A stretch of 5,796 nucleotides of DNA from Gammaproteobacteria bacterium (GCA_015767355.1 JADWMH010000135.1:1-5796), one strand, 5' to 3'. Counted from the stretch's first letter, positions 1 to 5,796 are shown. Notes: generated from the letters alone by a model not told the origin. Made by a program: numbers and translations.

Positions 1-8
1 TTTTTATC

Positions 9-14
9 GGAGAG
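9..14 (+). promoter_or_regulatory. Ribosome binding site of the AI-2E family gene
   Basis: GGAGAG lies 7 nt upstream of the ATG at 22. This purine-rich site with good spacing supports ATG 22 as the start. The promoter itself is outside the window. Confidence 0.65.
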
Positions 15-21
15 CTACACT

Positions 22-1152
22 ATGCAAGCAGATATCGCACTCATTCGCAAAGCACTGTCCAAGGATCTGATGGAGATTTTGATTCGTTTCAGTCTCATCG
101 CCTTTCTCGTGGTCATGAGCGTGAAAATCTTCAGCCCATTTTTGGCCTTGATGCTGTGGGCTGTAATTCTTGCGGTTACCCTATATCCACTCCATCAGCA
201 CGTCGCTAAACGACTTGGCGGTAAACAAGGACGGGCGGCTACTGTGGTGGTGGTGTCAGGACTGTTGTTGATCGGCGTTCCCACCGCGATGCTTGGCGGC
301 TCTACTGCAGATTTCTTCCATGAAACGCATACAGCTTTTGAAAACAATACGATTACTATCAAACAGCCGCCTCCCTCGGTTGCCAAATGGCCGCTTATCG
401 GCAATAAACTCCATGGATTATGGAGCCAGGCTGCGAACGATCTCCCTGCATTGCTGCAAAAAATGCAGCCGCAGCTCAAGAACTTCTCCAAATCCATGTT
501 GGGCTTTGTCGGCGGTGCGGCGAGCGGAATGTTCCAGTTTCTGTTTTCTCTGATTATTGCCGGCATTATGATGGCTTTTGGTCAGTCCGGCAGCGCGGTC
601 ATGTTAAAAATCATTCGCCGTCTGAGCGGGCCGGCAAAAGGAGAGCAACTGTATCAGCTCTCTACAGCCACTATCCGTTCAGTCTCTATGGGAGTTATTG
701 GTGTGGCCTTTATCCAGGCCCTGTTACTGGGCATTGGTTTTCTTTGGGCTGATGTGCCGGCTGCCGGCCTGTTGGCGATTTTAGTCTTAATCTTTGGTAT
801 TGCCCAGATACCCGCTGTCATCTTTTCAATACCGGTGATTGCGTATGTCTGGTGGAGCGGTGATTCCACACTGAGCAATGTGTTTTTCACCATCTATTTT
901 CTGGTTGCCGGATTCGCGGATAATGTACTCAAACCTCTCTTCCTCGGACGCGGTGTGGATGCGCCGATGCCGGTCATCCTGCTTGGCGCCTTGGGGGGTA
1001 TGGTTTCGGCCGGGTTGATCGGACTGTTTGTTGGCGCCGTATTCCTGGCGCTTGGATACGTTGTCTTCATGGACTGGATTGCCGATGGAGAAGCAGAGGA
1101 TAGCGATCTGGCAGACGAAGATATCAAGCAGAGCGCTGTGGCCAGCGAATAA
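22..1152 (+). CDS. AI-2E family transporter (PerM/YdiK-like membrane protein)
   Basis: This is a polytopic inner-membrane protein of the AI-2E transporter family, which includes E. coli TqsA, YdiK and PerM. Members have been linked to autoinducer-2 export, Na+/H+ antiport or unknown solutes, so the substrate is not predictable here. At 376 residues it has about the family's usual length. Hydrophobic segments are seen at roughly 22-58, 73-95, 160-187, 218-240, 245-278, 283-300 and 316-350, with a hydrophilic loop at about 96-158, as is typical. The best signature is C-terminal: NVLKPLFLGRG at 301-311, then PMPVILLGALGG and a final glycine-rich helix pair. The tail after 352 is acidic (EAEDSDLADED). 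The start at 22 is supported by GGAGAG at 9-14. The gene ends 5 nt before the efflux lipoprotein gene and probably heads the operon. The family call is firm; its role with the pump is inferred. Confidence 0.92.
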   Translation: MQADIALIRKALSKDLMEILIRFSLIAFLVVMSVKIFSPFLALMLWAVILAVTLYPLHQHVAKRLGGKQGRAATVVVVSGLLLIGVPTAMLGGSTADFFHETHTAFENNTITIKQPPPSVAKWPLIGNKLHGLWSQAANDLPALLQKMQPQLKNFSKSMLGFVGGAASGMFQFLFSLIIAGIMMAFGQSGSAVMLKIIRRLSGPAKGEQLYQLSTATIRSVSMGVIGVAFIQALLLGIGFLWADVPAAGLLAILVLIFGIAQIPAVIFSIPVIAYVWWSGDSTLSNVFFTIYFLVAGFADNVLKPLFLGRGVDAPMPVILLGALGGMVSAGLIGLFVGAVFLALGYVVFMDWIADGEAEDSDLADEDIKQSAVASE

Positions 1153-1157
1153 GCAAC

Positions 1158-2723
1158 ATGATGTGCAGCTACTTCGGCAAACTTGTGCTCCGCCTGGTTC
1201 TGTCCAGCGGAATCCTTACGCTGACCGCCTGTACCACACTGGGACCTGACTATCAGGAGCCCAAAGTTGACTGGCTGAAGGAGTGGCAACCCTCCGTATA
1301 CGGGGCGACCGGCAATCAACCTGTGCAAAAAAAGGTTGATTTACGCTTCTGGTGGAAACTCTTCAATGATCCCGCCCTCAACAAACTCATTGACGTGGCC
1401 AGAGAGGAGAATCTGCCGCTGCGTATTGCCGGATTACGCATCTTTGAGAGCCAGGCCCTGCTAGGCATTGCCGGCAGCAGCCTCTACCCTCAAGTGCAGC
1501 AGGCCAGCGGCGCCCTCAACTATGTGAACACCCGCTACCATGGCGGGGATGCGCCGCCTGAGAACCAGAGTTTTGGCAGCTATCAGGCCGGTTTCAACAT
1601 GGCATGGGAACTCGATTTCTGGGGCCGCTTCAGACGCGGCATCGAATCGGCCGATGCGGCCTATTTAGCCTCTGTCGCCAATCAACAGGATATGCAGGTG
1701 CTGATCAGCGCCCAGGTAGCCGATGTCTATTACGCCTACCGCACAACGCAGGCCCGCATTGCCATTGCGAAAAAGAATGCGGAAATTCAAAAACGCAGTT
1801 ACGAGATTACCGGGCAGTTATTCAAAAACGGTGAAACGTCTGAACTGGATCTACAGCAGGCTAAAACCCAGTACCTGGCAACCTTGTCGACAATTCCGCA
1901 GCTGGAGATAACGCTGACCCAAACCCGCAATGCGCTTGCAGCCCTGCTGGGCCGCCCCCCCGGGAAAATACCTGAACTTGCCGCTTCCAGGTACAAATTG
2001 CCTGCCGTTGCATCCAGTGCCATCCGAAAAATCCCCGCGTATCTTCTCACGCGCCGCCCCGACATCCGCGCCGCTGCCTGGCAAATAGCCGCCCAATCAG
2101 CCCAAATCGGTATAGCCGAAGCAGATTACTACCCGGCCATTACACTTCTGGGAACCCTTGGCTGGTCAGGAAACAGCCTCAGCGGAACCCCGAATACCGG
2201 TAATCTCGTGGCTGGTCCTGCACTGCAGTGGAACATATTTGACTACGGCCGCATCAAGAACAATGTGCGCCTGCAGGATGCCCGGCTGCAGCAGTTGATC
2301 GAACAATACCAGGAGTCGGTACTGCAGGCCGCAAGAGAAGTCGATGATGCGGCAGTCAGCATAGAGAAAACTGTGGAACAGCAGGCTTTGAGCGATGCAG
2401 CCGTGAAATCTTCGGAACGCGCCCTGGATCTTGCCAACACCAGATATCGTGAAGGCTACGCAGATTTCCAACGGGTGCTTGATGCACAACGCGCATTGTT
2501 TTCCCAGGCCGAAGGCCAACTGCTGAATCAAGGGAATCATATCGCTGCGGTGATCAGCCTCTATAAGAGCCTGGGCGGCGGATGGATCGCCATGCCGGCG
2601 GAACAGCTGATTCCTCAAGACGTCAGAGAGACTATGCAGAATCGCAGCAACTGGGGTGATCTTCTGACCTCCCCCAAATCAGAAATCCGGAAACATCCGG
2701 TCGAGACATCTCAAGATGAGTGA
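1158..2723 (+). CDS. Outer-membrane efflux lipoprotein, NodT/OprM family (TolC-like channel)
   Basis: This is the outer-membrane component of a tripartite efflux pump, expected to form a trimeric channel from periplasm to exterior. Residues 1-24 are a lipoprotein signal peptide with lipobox LTAC; Cys25 would be lipidated, and Thr at +2 does not signal inner-membrane retention. The mature N-terminus CTTLGPDYQEP is the family hallmark. Other signatures are FWWKLFNDPAL (64-74), WELDFWGRFRR (150-160), LLTRRPDIRAAAWQIA (297-311), WNIFDYGRIKNNVR (358-371), YREGYADFQRVLDAQRALF (430-448) and SLGGGW (471-476), so both OEP repeats are present. At 521 residues it is longer than the 460-490 I expect, through a polar C-terminal tail of about 45 residues. 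Adjacent ATGs at 1158 and 1161 could both start it; no clear Shine-Dalgarno is seen, so coupling to the upstream stop (5 nt away) is likely. Its 3' end overlaps the adaptor gene by 8 nt. Confidence 0.95.
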   Translation: MMCSYFGKLVLRLVLSSGILTLTACTTLGPDYQEPKVDWLKEWQPSVYGATGNQPVQKKVDLRFWWKLFNDPALNKLIDVAREENLPLRIAGLRIFESQALLGIAGSSLYPQVQQASGALNYVNTRYHGGDAPPENQSFGSYQAGFNMAWELDFWGRFRRGIESADAAYLASVANQQDMQVLISAQVADVYYAYRTTQARIAIAKKNAEIQKRSYEITGQLFKNGETSELDLQQAKTQYLATLSTIPQLEITLTQTRNALAALLGRPPGKIPELAASRYKLPAVASSAIRKIPAYLLTRRPDIRAAAWQIAAQSAQIGIAEADYYPAITLLGTLGWSGNSLSGTPNTGNLVAGPALQWNIFDYGRIKNNVRLQDARLQQLIEQYQESVLQAAREVDDAAVSIEKTVEQQALSDAAVKSSERALDLANTRYREGYADFQRVLDAQRALFSQAEGQLLNQGNHIAAVISLYKSLGGGWIAMPAEQLIPQDVRETMQNRSNWGDLLTSPKSEIRKHPVETSQDE

Positions 2724-3879
2724 AACAAAACAACAACCCAAGAGCGACGAAACGAAGGCCGGCGAAGTGCAAGCCAACTCGGTGCAGAGTGATGAAAAGA
2801 GTGCTGCCTCTTCCGTCAAGAAAGGAACAGCCGCTATCCTGCTGGTAATCATTGCCAGCCTGACCTGGTACCTGCTCTCTGACCGGTTCACGCCATATAC
2901 ATCGCAGGCGCGCATACAGGGGTTTGTCGTCGGCGTCGCCCCCAAGGTCGCCGGTGTGGTGACCAGGGTATGGGTCAAAAACAACCAGGAGGTTGCTGCG
3001 GATCAACCGCTCTTTGAGATTGATCGCTCACAATATGAGATCGCCTTGAAGCGCGCCCGGTCAGATCTGGAAAATACACAGCGCCAGATTGGCGCCAACA
3101 CAGCAGGAGTTGAATCGGCACAGGCCAGCCTGCTTGCCGCACAAGCCAATAAAACCAGGGCCAAACAGGATGCCGACCGCCAGGAGCGCTTGTATAAAGA
3201 GGATTCGGGAGCCATTTCAGTGCGTCGCGTGGAGATGGCGCGCGCATCGCTGCAGCAGGCGCTAGCGCAAGTGACAACGGCCAAAGCTGAGATCGAGCGC
3301 GCCAAAGAACAGAGAGGGTGGGAAGGTGAGGATAATGCCCAGCTAAAATCTGCACAGAGTGCTGTGGATAATGCTGAACGTGATCTCGGAAACACCGTCG
3401 TCAAGGCATCTGCACGCGGAGTAATTACTGACTTGCGTACCGATGTGGGTCAATTCGCTGCTGCAGGCGCCCCGCTAATGACACTGATCTCCATCGACGA
3501 CATCTGGATCAATGCTGAATTTACCGAGAATAATCTGGGGCATGTGCGTGTTGGAACACCGGTTGAGATTGTCGTCGATGCACTCCCCGCGACGATTATT
3601 AGCGGCAGGATAAGCAGTATTGGTCTTGGCGTCGCTGCCGGGCAGCCGCCGCCTGCGGGCACTCTGCCCACGATTGAGAATAATCGGGATTGGCTGCGCC
3701 AGTCGCAACGCTATCCGGTGATGATCGAATTTGATCCCCAGCAGCGTGACCAGCTTAAGGAGTATTTGCGTATTGGCGGGCAGGCGGAAGTGATTGCCTA
3801 TACAAACGAGCATGGGCTGCTCAGAACACTGGCAGAAGCCTATATTCGCATGATGAGCTGGCTCTCCTATGCCTATTGA
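2716..3879 (+). CDS. HlyD-family periplasmic adaptor (EmrA/AaeA-like membrane fusion protein)
   Basis: This is the adaptor expected to bridge an inner-membrane transporter and the outer-membrane channel encoded just upstream. The order is: a polar cytoplasmic N-terminus (1-36), one membrane anchor at about 37-54, the first half of the biotinyl-lipoyl-like domain (about 67-104, with APKVAGVV and the VKNNQEVAADQPLFEID block), an Ala/Gln/Arg-rich alpha-helical hairpin at about 105-225, the second lipoyl half (about 226-258, VVKASARGVITDL then VGQFAAAGAPLM), and a beta-barrel region from about 260 (IWINAEFTENNLGHVRVGTPVEI). The 387 residues match EmrA-type adaptors. A single N-terminal anchor instead of a lipobox is typical of adaptors paired with MFS or FUSC/ArAE-type partners rather than most RND pumps. 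The start at 2716 lies inside the end of the preceding gene and has no strong ribosome binding site, which suggests translational coupling. No permease of known type follows; the DUF2955 gene occupies that place. Confidence 0.94.
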   Translation: MSETKQQPKSDETKAGEVQANSVQSDEKSAASSVKKGTAAILLVIIASLTWYLLSDRFTPYTSQARIQGFVVGVAPKVAGVVTRVWVKNNQEVAADQPLFEIDRSQYEIALKRARSDLENTQRQIGANTAGVESAQASLLAAQANKTRAKQDADRQERLYKEDSGAISVRRVEMARASLQQALAQVTTAKAEIERAKEQRGWEGEDNAQLKSAQSAVDNAERDLGNTVVKASARGVITDLRTDVGQFAAAGAPLMTLISIDDIWINAEFTENNLGHVRVGTPVEIVVDALPATIISGRISSIGLGVAAGQPPPAGTLPTIENNRDWLRQSQRYPVMIEFDPQQRDQLKEYLRIGGQAEVIAYTNEHGLLRTLAEAYIRMMSWLSYAY

Positions 3880-3933
3880 AACTGAATCTTTCATGTCTCG
3901 TCACTTTGAGACCTGGTCCCGCTAGCAAAACAT
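3880..3933 (+). other. 54 nt intergenic gap with a weak inverted repeat before the DUF2955 gene
   Basis: This is the longest gap inside the operon. It contains GTCTC (3895-3899) and GAGAC (3908-3912), a perfect 5 bp inverted repeat with an 8 nt loop, not followed by a T-run. No clear Shine-Dalgarno precedes the ATG at 3934. A TTGAGA at 3906-3911 lies 18 nt from ACATAT at 3930-3935, but the latter overlaps the start codon, so a promoter is unconvincing. The hairpin may be chance or a processing or attenuation element. Confidence 0.3.
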
Positions 3934-4965
3934 ATGCATATTCAGGCAAGACGCATATTTCGCTTAAGCCTGGTTCCCGCCCTGGCTTTGGCTGCCGCAT
4001 ATGCCCTGCAACTGCCGCTGCCTTTCATCGCGCCGCTGTTTGCCTTTATGTTTGCCTCCATGCCTGCGCCTCCGATGGGGCCGAAAAATCTGTTCGGGCT
4101 GTTGCTGGTGGTATTGATAGCGCTGGGCATGGGGCTACTGCTGATCCCGCTGCTGCAACATTACCAGATGACCGCGCTGCTGATAGTGGCTCTGGGCCTC
4201 TACTTGAGCTCTTACCTGACCGTCAACATGGGCAAGGCGTTGTTCGGCACTTTTCTCACCATCGGCTTCACCTTGATCTCTGCCGCCGGGACACTCAGCT
4301 TCACTCTCGCCACCCAGGTCATACAGGCGTTGGTCATCGGTATTGCTGTTGCCGTTATTTGTCAATGGCTGGTGTATCCCTGGTTTCCTGAAGATCCCGT
4401 TCCGCCCGCCAGCAAGCCGGCGGCAGCTACTACCCCCGACCAATCCAACTGGATTGCCCTGCGCAGCACACTGATCGTGTTACCTGTCTATTGGCTGGTG
4501 CTAACCAATCCGACCGCCTACATGGCCATCGTCTTGAAAGCCGTTTTATTGAGTCAGCAAAGCTCACTGGTCGATGCTAAAAGCGCGGGACGGGAGCTGC
4601 TTGGCTCCACTTTCCTGGGCGGTATTTTTGCTGTTCTATTCTGGGTAGCCTTGGGGGTGTCACCCAATTTGTGGATGTTTTTTTTGTGGATGCTGCTTTT
4701 CTGCATCTATTTTTCCAGCAAAATTTTCGGCCTCATCTACAGCCGTTTTCCGGCATCCTTCTGGGTGAATGTGGCAATGACCATGCTGATCATGTTAGGT
4801 CCGGCAGTTGAGGACAGCGCCGGTGGTGACGATGTCTATGCAGCATTTCTTAGTCGCCTGGGACTCTTCATCGCAGTAACCCTGTATGCATGGCTGGCCG
4901 TCTATTTTTTGGAATATTTGCGTACCCGTCGCCCCCGAAAACAAGTTGCATCTCTCTTAAAATGA
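3934..4965 (+). CDS. DUF2955 multi-pass membrane protein, probable FUSC/ArAE-like efflux permease
   Basis: I recognise this as a DUF2955 protein by its length (343 residues), its HlyD neighbour and its segments. The family is uncharacterised and, as I recall, related to the fusaric acid resistance/aromatic acid exporter (FUSC) superfamily. Hydrophobic segments at about 11-43, 52-74, 78-97, 102-125, 127-148, 175-192, 195-207, 222-243, 246-268, 276-291 and 307-328 make two halves of about 140-150 residues, joined by a proline/alanine-rich linker at 152-170. Features that stand out are LPLPFIAPLFAFMFAS (27-42), the polar SQQSSLVDAKSAGREL (207-222) and MFFLWMLLFCIYFSSKIF (248-265). Its place after an outer-membrane channel and an adaptor suggests it is the inner-membrane pump, probably driven by proton-motive force since no ATPase is present. 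ATG 3934 is the first start after an in-frame stop at 3904-3906; no good ribosome binding site is visible. Function is inferred from context. Confidence 0.85.
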   Translation: MHIQARRIFRLSLVPALALAAAYALQLPLPFIAPLFAFMFASMPAPPMGPKNLFGLLLVVLIALGMGLLLIPLLQHYQMTALLIVALGLYLSSYLTVNMGKALFGTFLTIGFTLISAAGTLSFTLATQVIQALVIGIAVAVICQWLVYPWFPEDPVPPASKPAAATTPDQSNWIALRSTLIVLPVYWLVLTNPTAYMAIVLKAVLLSQQSSLVDAKSAGRELLGSTFLGGIFAVLFWVALGVSPNLWMFFLWMLLFCIYFSSKIFGLIYSRFPASFWVNVAMTMLIMLGPAVEDSAGGDDVYAAFLSRLGLFIAVTLYAWLAVYFLEYLRTRRPRKQVASLLK

Positions 4966-4968
4966 TAC

Positions 4969-4972
4969 GGAG
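4969..4972 (+). promoter_or_regulatory. Ribosome binding site of the ion channel gene
   Basis: GGAG ends 8 nt before the ATG at 4981 and sits just after the stop codon (4963-4965) of the DUF2955 gene. It supports that start and independent initiation for the channel gene. Confidence 0.6.
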
Positions 4973-4980
4973 TCATCCCT

Positions 4981-5415
4981 ATGCTGATTAATCTTCTGAT
5001 TGGTTTACCGATAATGGTCGTGTGTTTATTGCTGCAGACAGCGCTGCTAGTGGTCGCAGTTCGTTACTATATTAACCACCAGCATCTGGTGAATAACGCT
5101 TCGCTCTGGTCCAGCATGCTGGTAATCAGCGGTGTGATGCTGCTGCTGGTCGTCGGCAACCTGGGACAAATAGCTCTTTGGTCGTGGTTGTTCCTGTTAC
5201 TGGAGGAATTTCAACAGTTTGATGTCGCATTTTATCACTCGGCAGTGAATTTCGGCTCACTCGGTTATGGTGATATCGTCATGTCAGACGAGCATAAGTT
5301 ACTTGGCGCACTTGAAGCCATCAATGGCGTGCTGATGATTGGCGTATCGACTGCTGCATTGATGACAACATTTCAGAATGCCACAAAGAAAGCCCTCGCA
5401 GCTCGACAGGAGTGA
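4981..5415 (+). CDS. Small two-pore-type ion channel protein, putative K+ channel
   Basis: This 144-residue inner-membrane protein carries a potassium-channel-like pore (Ion_trans_2 type). Hydrophobic segments lie at about 2-28, 44-72 and 108-130. Between the last two is a pore helix (about 82-92, FYHSAVNFG) followed by the selectivity-filter sequence SLGYGD at 93-98, corresponding to TVGYGD of canonical K+ channels with Ser and Leu at the first two positions. The extra N-terminal hydrophobic segment makes the topology 1 + (TM-pore-TM). There is no RCK/TrkA-N or cyclic-nucleotide domain, so any gating must come from the membrane part or a partner. Four subunits would be needed for a pore. The start at 4981 has GGAG 8 nt upstream; the gene follows the DUF2955 gene by 15 nt and ends the operon. 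Potassium selectivity is predicted from the GYGD core only; a role in ion balance during efflux is speculation. Confidence 0.85.
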   Translation: MLINLLIGLPIMVVCLLLQTALLVVAVRYYINHQHLVNNASLWSSMLVISGVMLLLVVGNLGQIALWSWLFLLLEEFQQFDVAFYHSAVNFGSLGYGDIVMSDEHKLLGALEAINGVLMIGVSTAALMTTFQNATKKALAARQE

Positions 5416-5438
5416 GAAGTTATATCTTTCGACAACCT

Positions 5439-5705
5439 CTAAAGCTCAAACTCGGACCAGATGGGGCAGTGATCAGAGGGCTTCTGCATGGCGCGAATGT
5501 TGTAATCGATTTCTACATCACGCATTCGTTGCTACTGCGCTTTGATTGCCAGGATCAGATCGATCCTCAGGCCTCTTCTGGGCTTGCGGTCAAACCAGCT
5601 GAAGTGGTCATCGACATCAGGATGGATGTCACGGAAAGTGTCGAGCAGCCACCACTTCACCAGCACGCCCATCAGTCCGGTAAATCCATCTTTGGCAATA
5701 CCGCG
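5439..5705 (-). pseudogene. xthA: Exonuclease III (xthA) C-terminal remnant with in-frame stop
   Basis: Reading the minus strand gives a degraded C-terminus of exonuclease III, the apurinic/apyrimidinic endonuclease and 3' exonuclease of base-excision repair. Recognisable blocks are LLDTFRDIHP, HFSWFD, RRGLRIDLILA, VEIDYNIRAMQ and KPSDHCPIW, ending at TAG 5439-5441. Against E. coli ExoIII as I remember it, they align from about residue 187 to the end; the catalytic Asp229 (RID) and His259 (SDH) equivalents remain, with the same 30-residue spacing. Three lesions are visible. Residues before about 187 are absent, with an in-frame TAA at 5706-5708 and nothing ExoIII-like in any upstream minus frame. 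About 5-9 residues are missing between SWFD and RGLRID. A TAG at 5532-5534 interrupts the frame. It cannot encode an active enzyme. Identity is secure from LLDTFR onward; the first ~15 codons are less certain. It is convergent with the operon, 23 nt from its last stop. Confidence 0.85.
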
Positions 5706-5733
5706 TTAATGCGTCATGGTCATTTCTCCCTCC
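5706..5733 (-). other. Strong Shine-Dalgarno plus 5-codon reading frame on the minus strand
   Basis: GGAGG (minus strand, 5729-5733) lies 5 nt before an ATG at 5721-5723 that opens MTMTH and stops at TAA 5706-5708, in the same frame as the xthA remnant. This may be the start of a former gene joined to the xthA fragment, or chance. It is too short to call a gene. The rest of the window end, 5734-5796, shows nothing I recognise on either strand. Confidence 0.3.
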
Positions 5734-5796
5734 TCTTTCCGGAAATCCACATCCGATGCGCCGTGAATAGTGCAACAAGATAAGAAGCACAATCTA

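Larger units (their letters stand above)
22..5415 (+). other. Probable five-gene envelope transport operon
   Basis: Five plus-strand genes follow each other with junctions of 5 nt (1152 to 1158), an 8 nt overlap (2716-2723), 54 nt (3880-3933) and 15 nt (4966-4980). I see no convincing terminator or strong promoter in any junction. All products are predicted membrane or envelope proteins: an AI-2E family protein, an outer-membrane efflux lipoprotein, an HlyD adaptor, a DUF2955 protein and an ion channel. Genes 2 and 3 overlap and gene 2 lacks a clear ribosome binding site, which suggests translational coupling. Co-transcription is inferred from spacing. The 54 nt gap before the DUF2955 gene is the most likely place for an internal promoter or processing site. 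Confidence 0.75.

Noticed and set aside
1..5. T-run at the window edge as a terminator tail
   Set aside because: The preceding stem, if any, is outside the window, so it cannot be judged.
894..1328. Minus-strand open frame of 144 codons across the first gene junction
   Set aside because: It is antisense to the conserved C-terminus of the AI-2E protein and the signal peptide of the lipoprotein, with no recognisable domain.
1327..1334. A-AAA-AAG slippery heptamer in the lipoprotein gene, resembling the dnaX frameshift site
   Set aside because: A -1 shift would meet a TGA one codon later, and the zero frame continues through all conserved OMF motifs, so programmed frameshifting has no support.
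1955..1961. Run of seven C in the outer-membrane channel gene
   Set aside because: It encodes the usual GRPPG turn of the family and the frame is intact; there is no sign of a frameshift.
2166..2618. Minus-strand open frame of 150 codons inside the outer-membrane channel gene
   Set aside because: It is fully antisense to conserved OMF motifs, is Cys- and His-rich without family resemblance, and is best explained as a shadow.
3906..3935. Possible sigma-70 promoter TTGAGA / ACATAT before the DUF2955 gene
   Set aside because: The -10 candidate overlaps the start codon, which would give a transcript starting inside the gene.
3876..4391. Plus-strand frame of 171 codons starting at TTG at the end of the adaptor gene
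   Set aside because: It overlaps the strongly hydrophobic DUF2955 frame, and its own product is low-complexity Ala/Arg/His without membrane or domain pattern.
4678..4685. Run of eight T in the DUF2955 gene as a possible phase-variation tract
   Set aside because: It encodes Phe-Phe-Leu in a transmembrane helix, where T-rich codons are expected, and the frame is intact on both sides. One genome gives no evidence of length variation.
5412..5783. Plus-strand open frame of 123 codons after the ion channel gene
   Set aside because: Its protein shows no recognisable motif or membrane pattern, and the opposite strand carries clear ExoIII motifs over most of it, so it is an antisense shadow.
1..5796. 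CRISPR arrays, tRNA or rRNA genes, insertion sequences
   Set aside because: No spaced repeats, cloverleaf-like segments, transposase motifs or terminal inverted repeats were seen on either strand.

Overview
The window looks like chromosomal DNA of a Gram-negative bacterium, most likely a beta- or gammaproteobacterium. The reasons are an outer-membrane efflux lipoprotein, a periplasmic-adaptor-type HlyD protein, a DUF2955 protein (a family I know mainly from Proteobacteria), moderate GC by eye, and a remnant of a proteobacterial-type exonuclease III. I cannot name the genus.

Positions 22-5415 hold five plus-strand genes packed as one probable operon, with junctions of 5 nt gap, 8 nt overlap, 54 nt gap and 15 nt gap. 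In order they encode an AI-2E/PerM-family membrane protein, a NodT-type outer-membrane efflux lipoprotein, an HlyD/EmrA-type adaptor, a DUF2955 multi-pass inner-membrane protein, and a small two-pore-type ion channel with an SLGYGD filter. Every product is an envelope protein; no regulator or enzyme is present. The promoter must lie upstream of position 1, since only 21 nt precede the first gene.

Genes 2-4 read as a complete tripartite pump: outer-membrane channel, adaptor, and a DUF2955 protein in the place where an MFS, RND or ABC permease would normally be. The nearest known plan is the AaeA/AaeB or fusaric-acid type of exporter (aromatic acid exporter family), where a FUSC-like membrane protein works with an HlyD-like adaptor. 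The substrate cannot be read from sequence. The flanking AI-2E protein and ion channel are probably co-transcribed, but a shared function is only inferred.

Positions 5439-5705 on the minus strand, convergent with the operon, carry a decayed C-terminal piece of exonuclease III (xthA). It keeps the GLRID and KPSDH motifs but has lost its N-terminal two thirds, has a short internal deletion and contains an in-frame TAG. A plus-strand open frame across the same bases (5412-5783) is a shadow of this remnant. The last ~90 nt (5706-5796) hold only a strong Shine-Dalgarno-like site and a 5-codon minus-strand reading frame.
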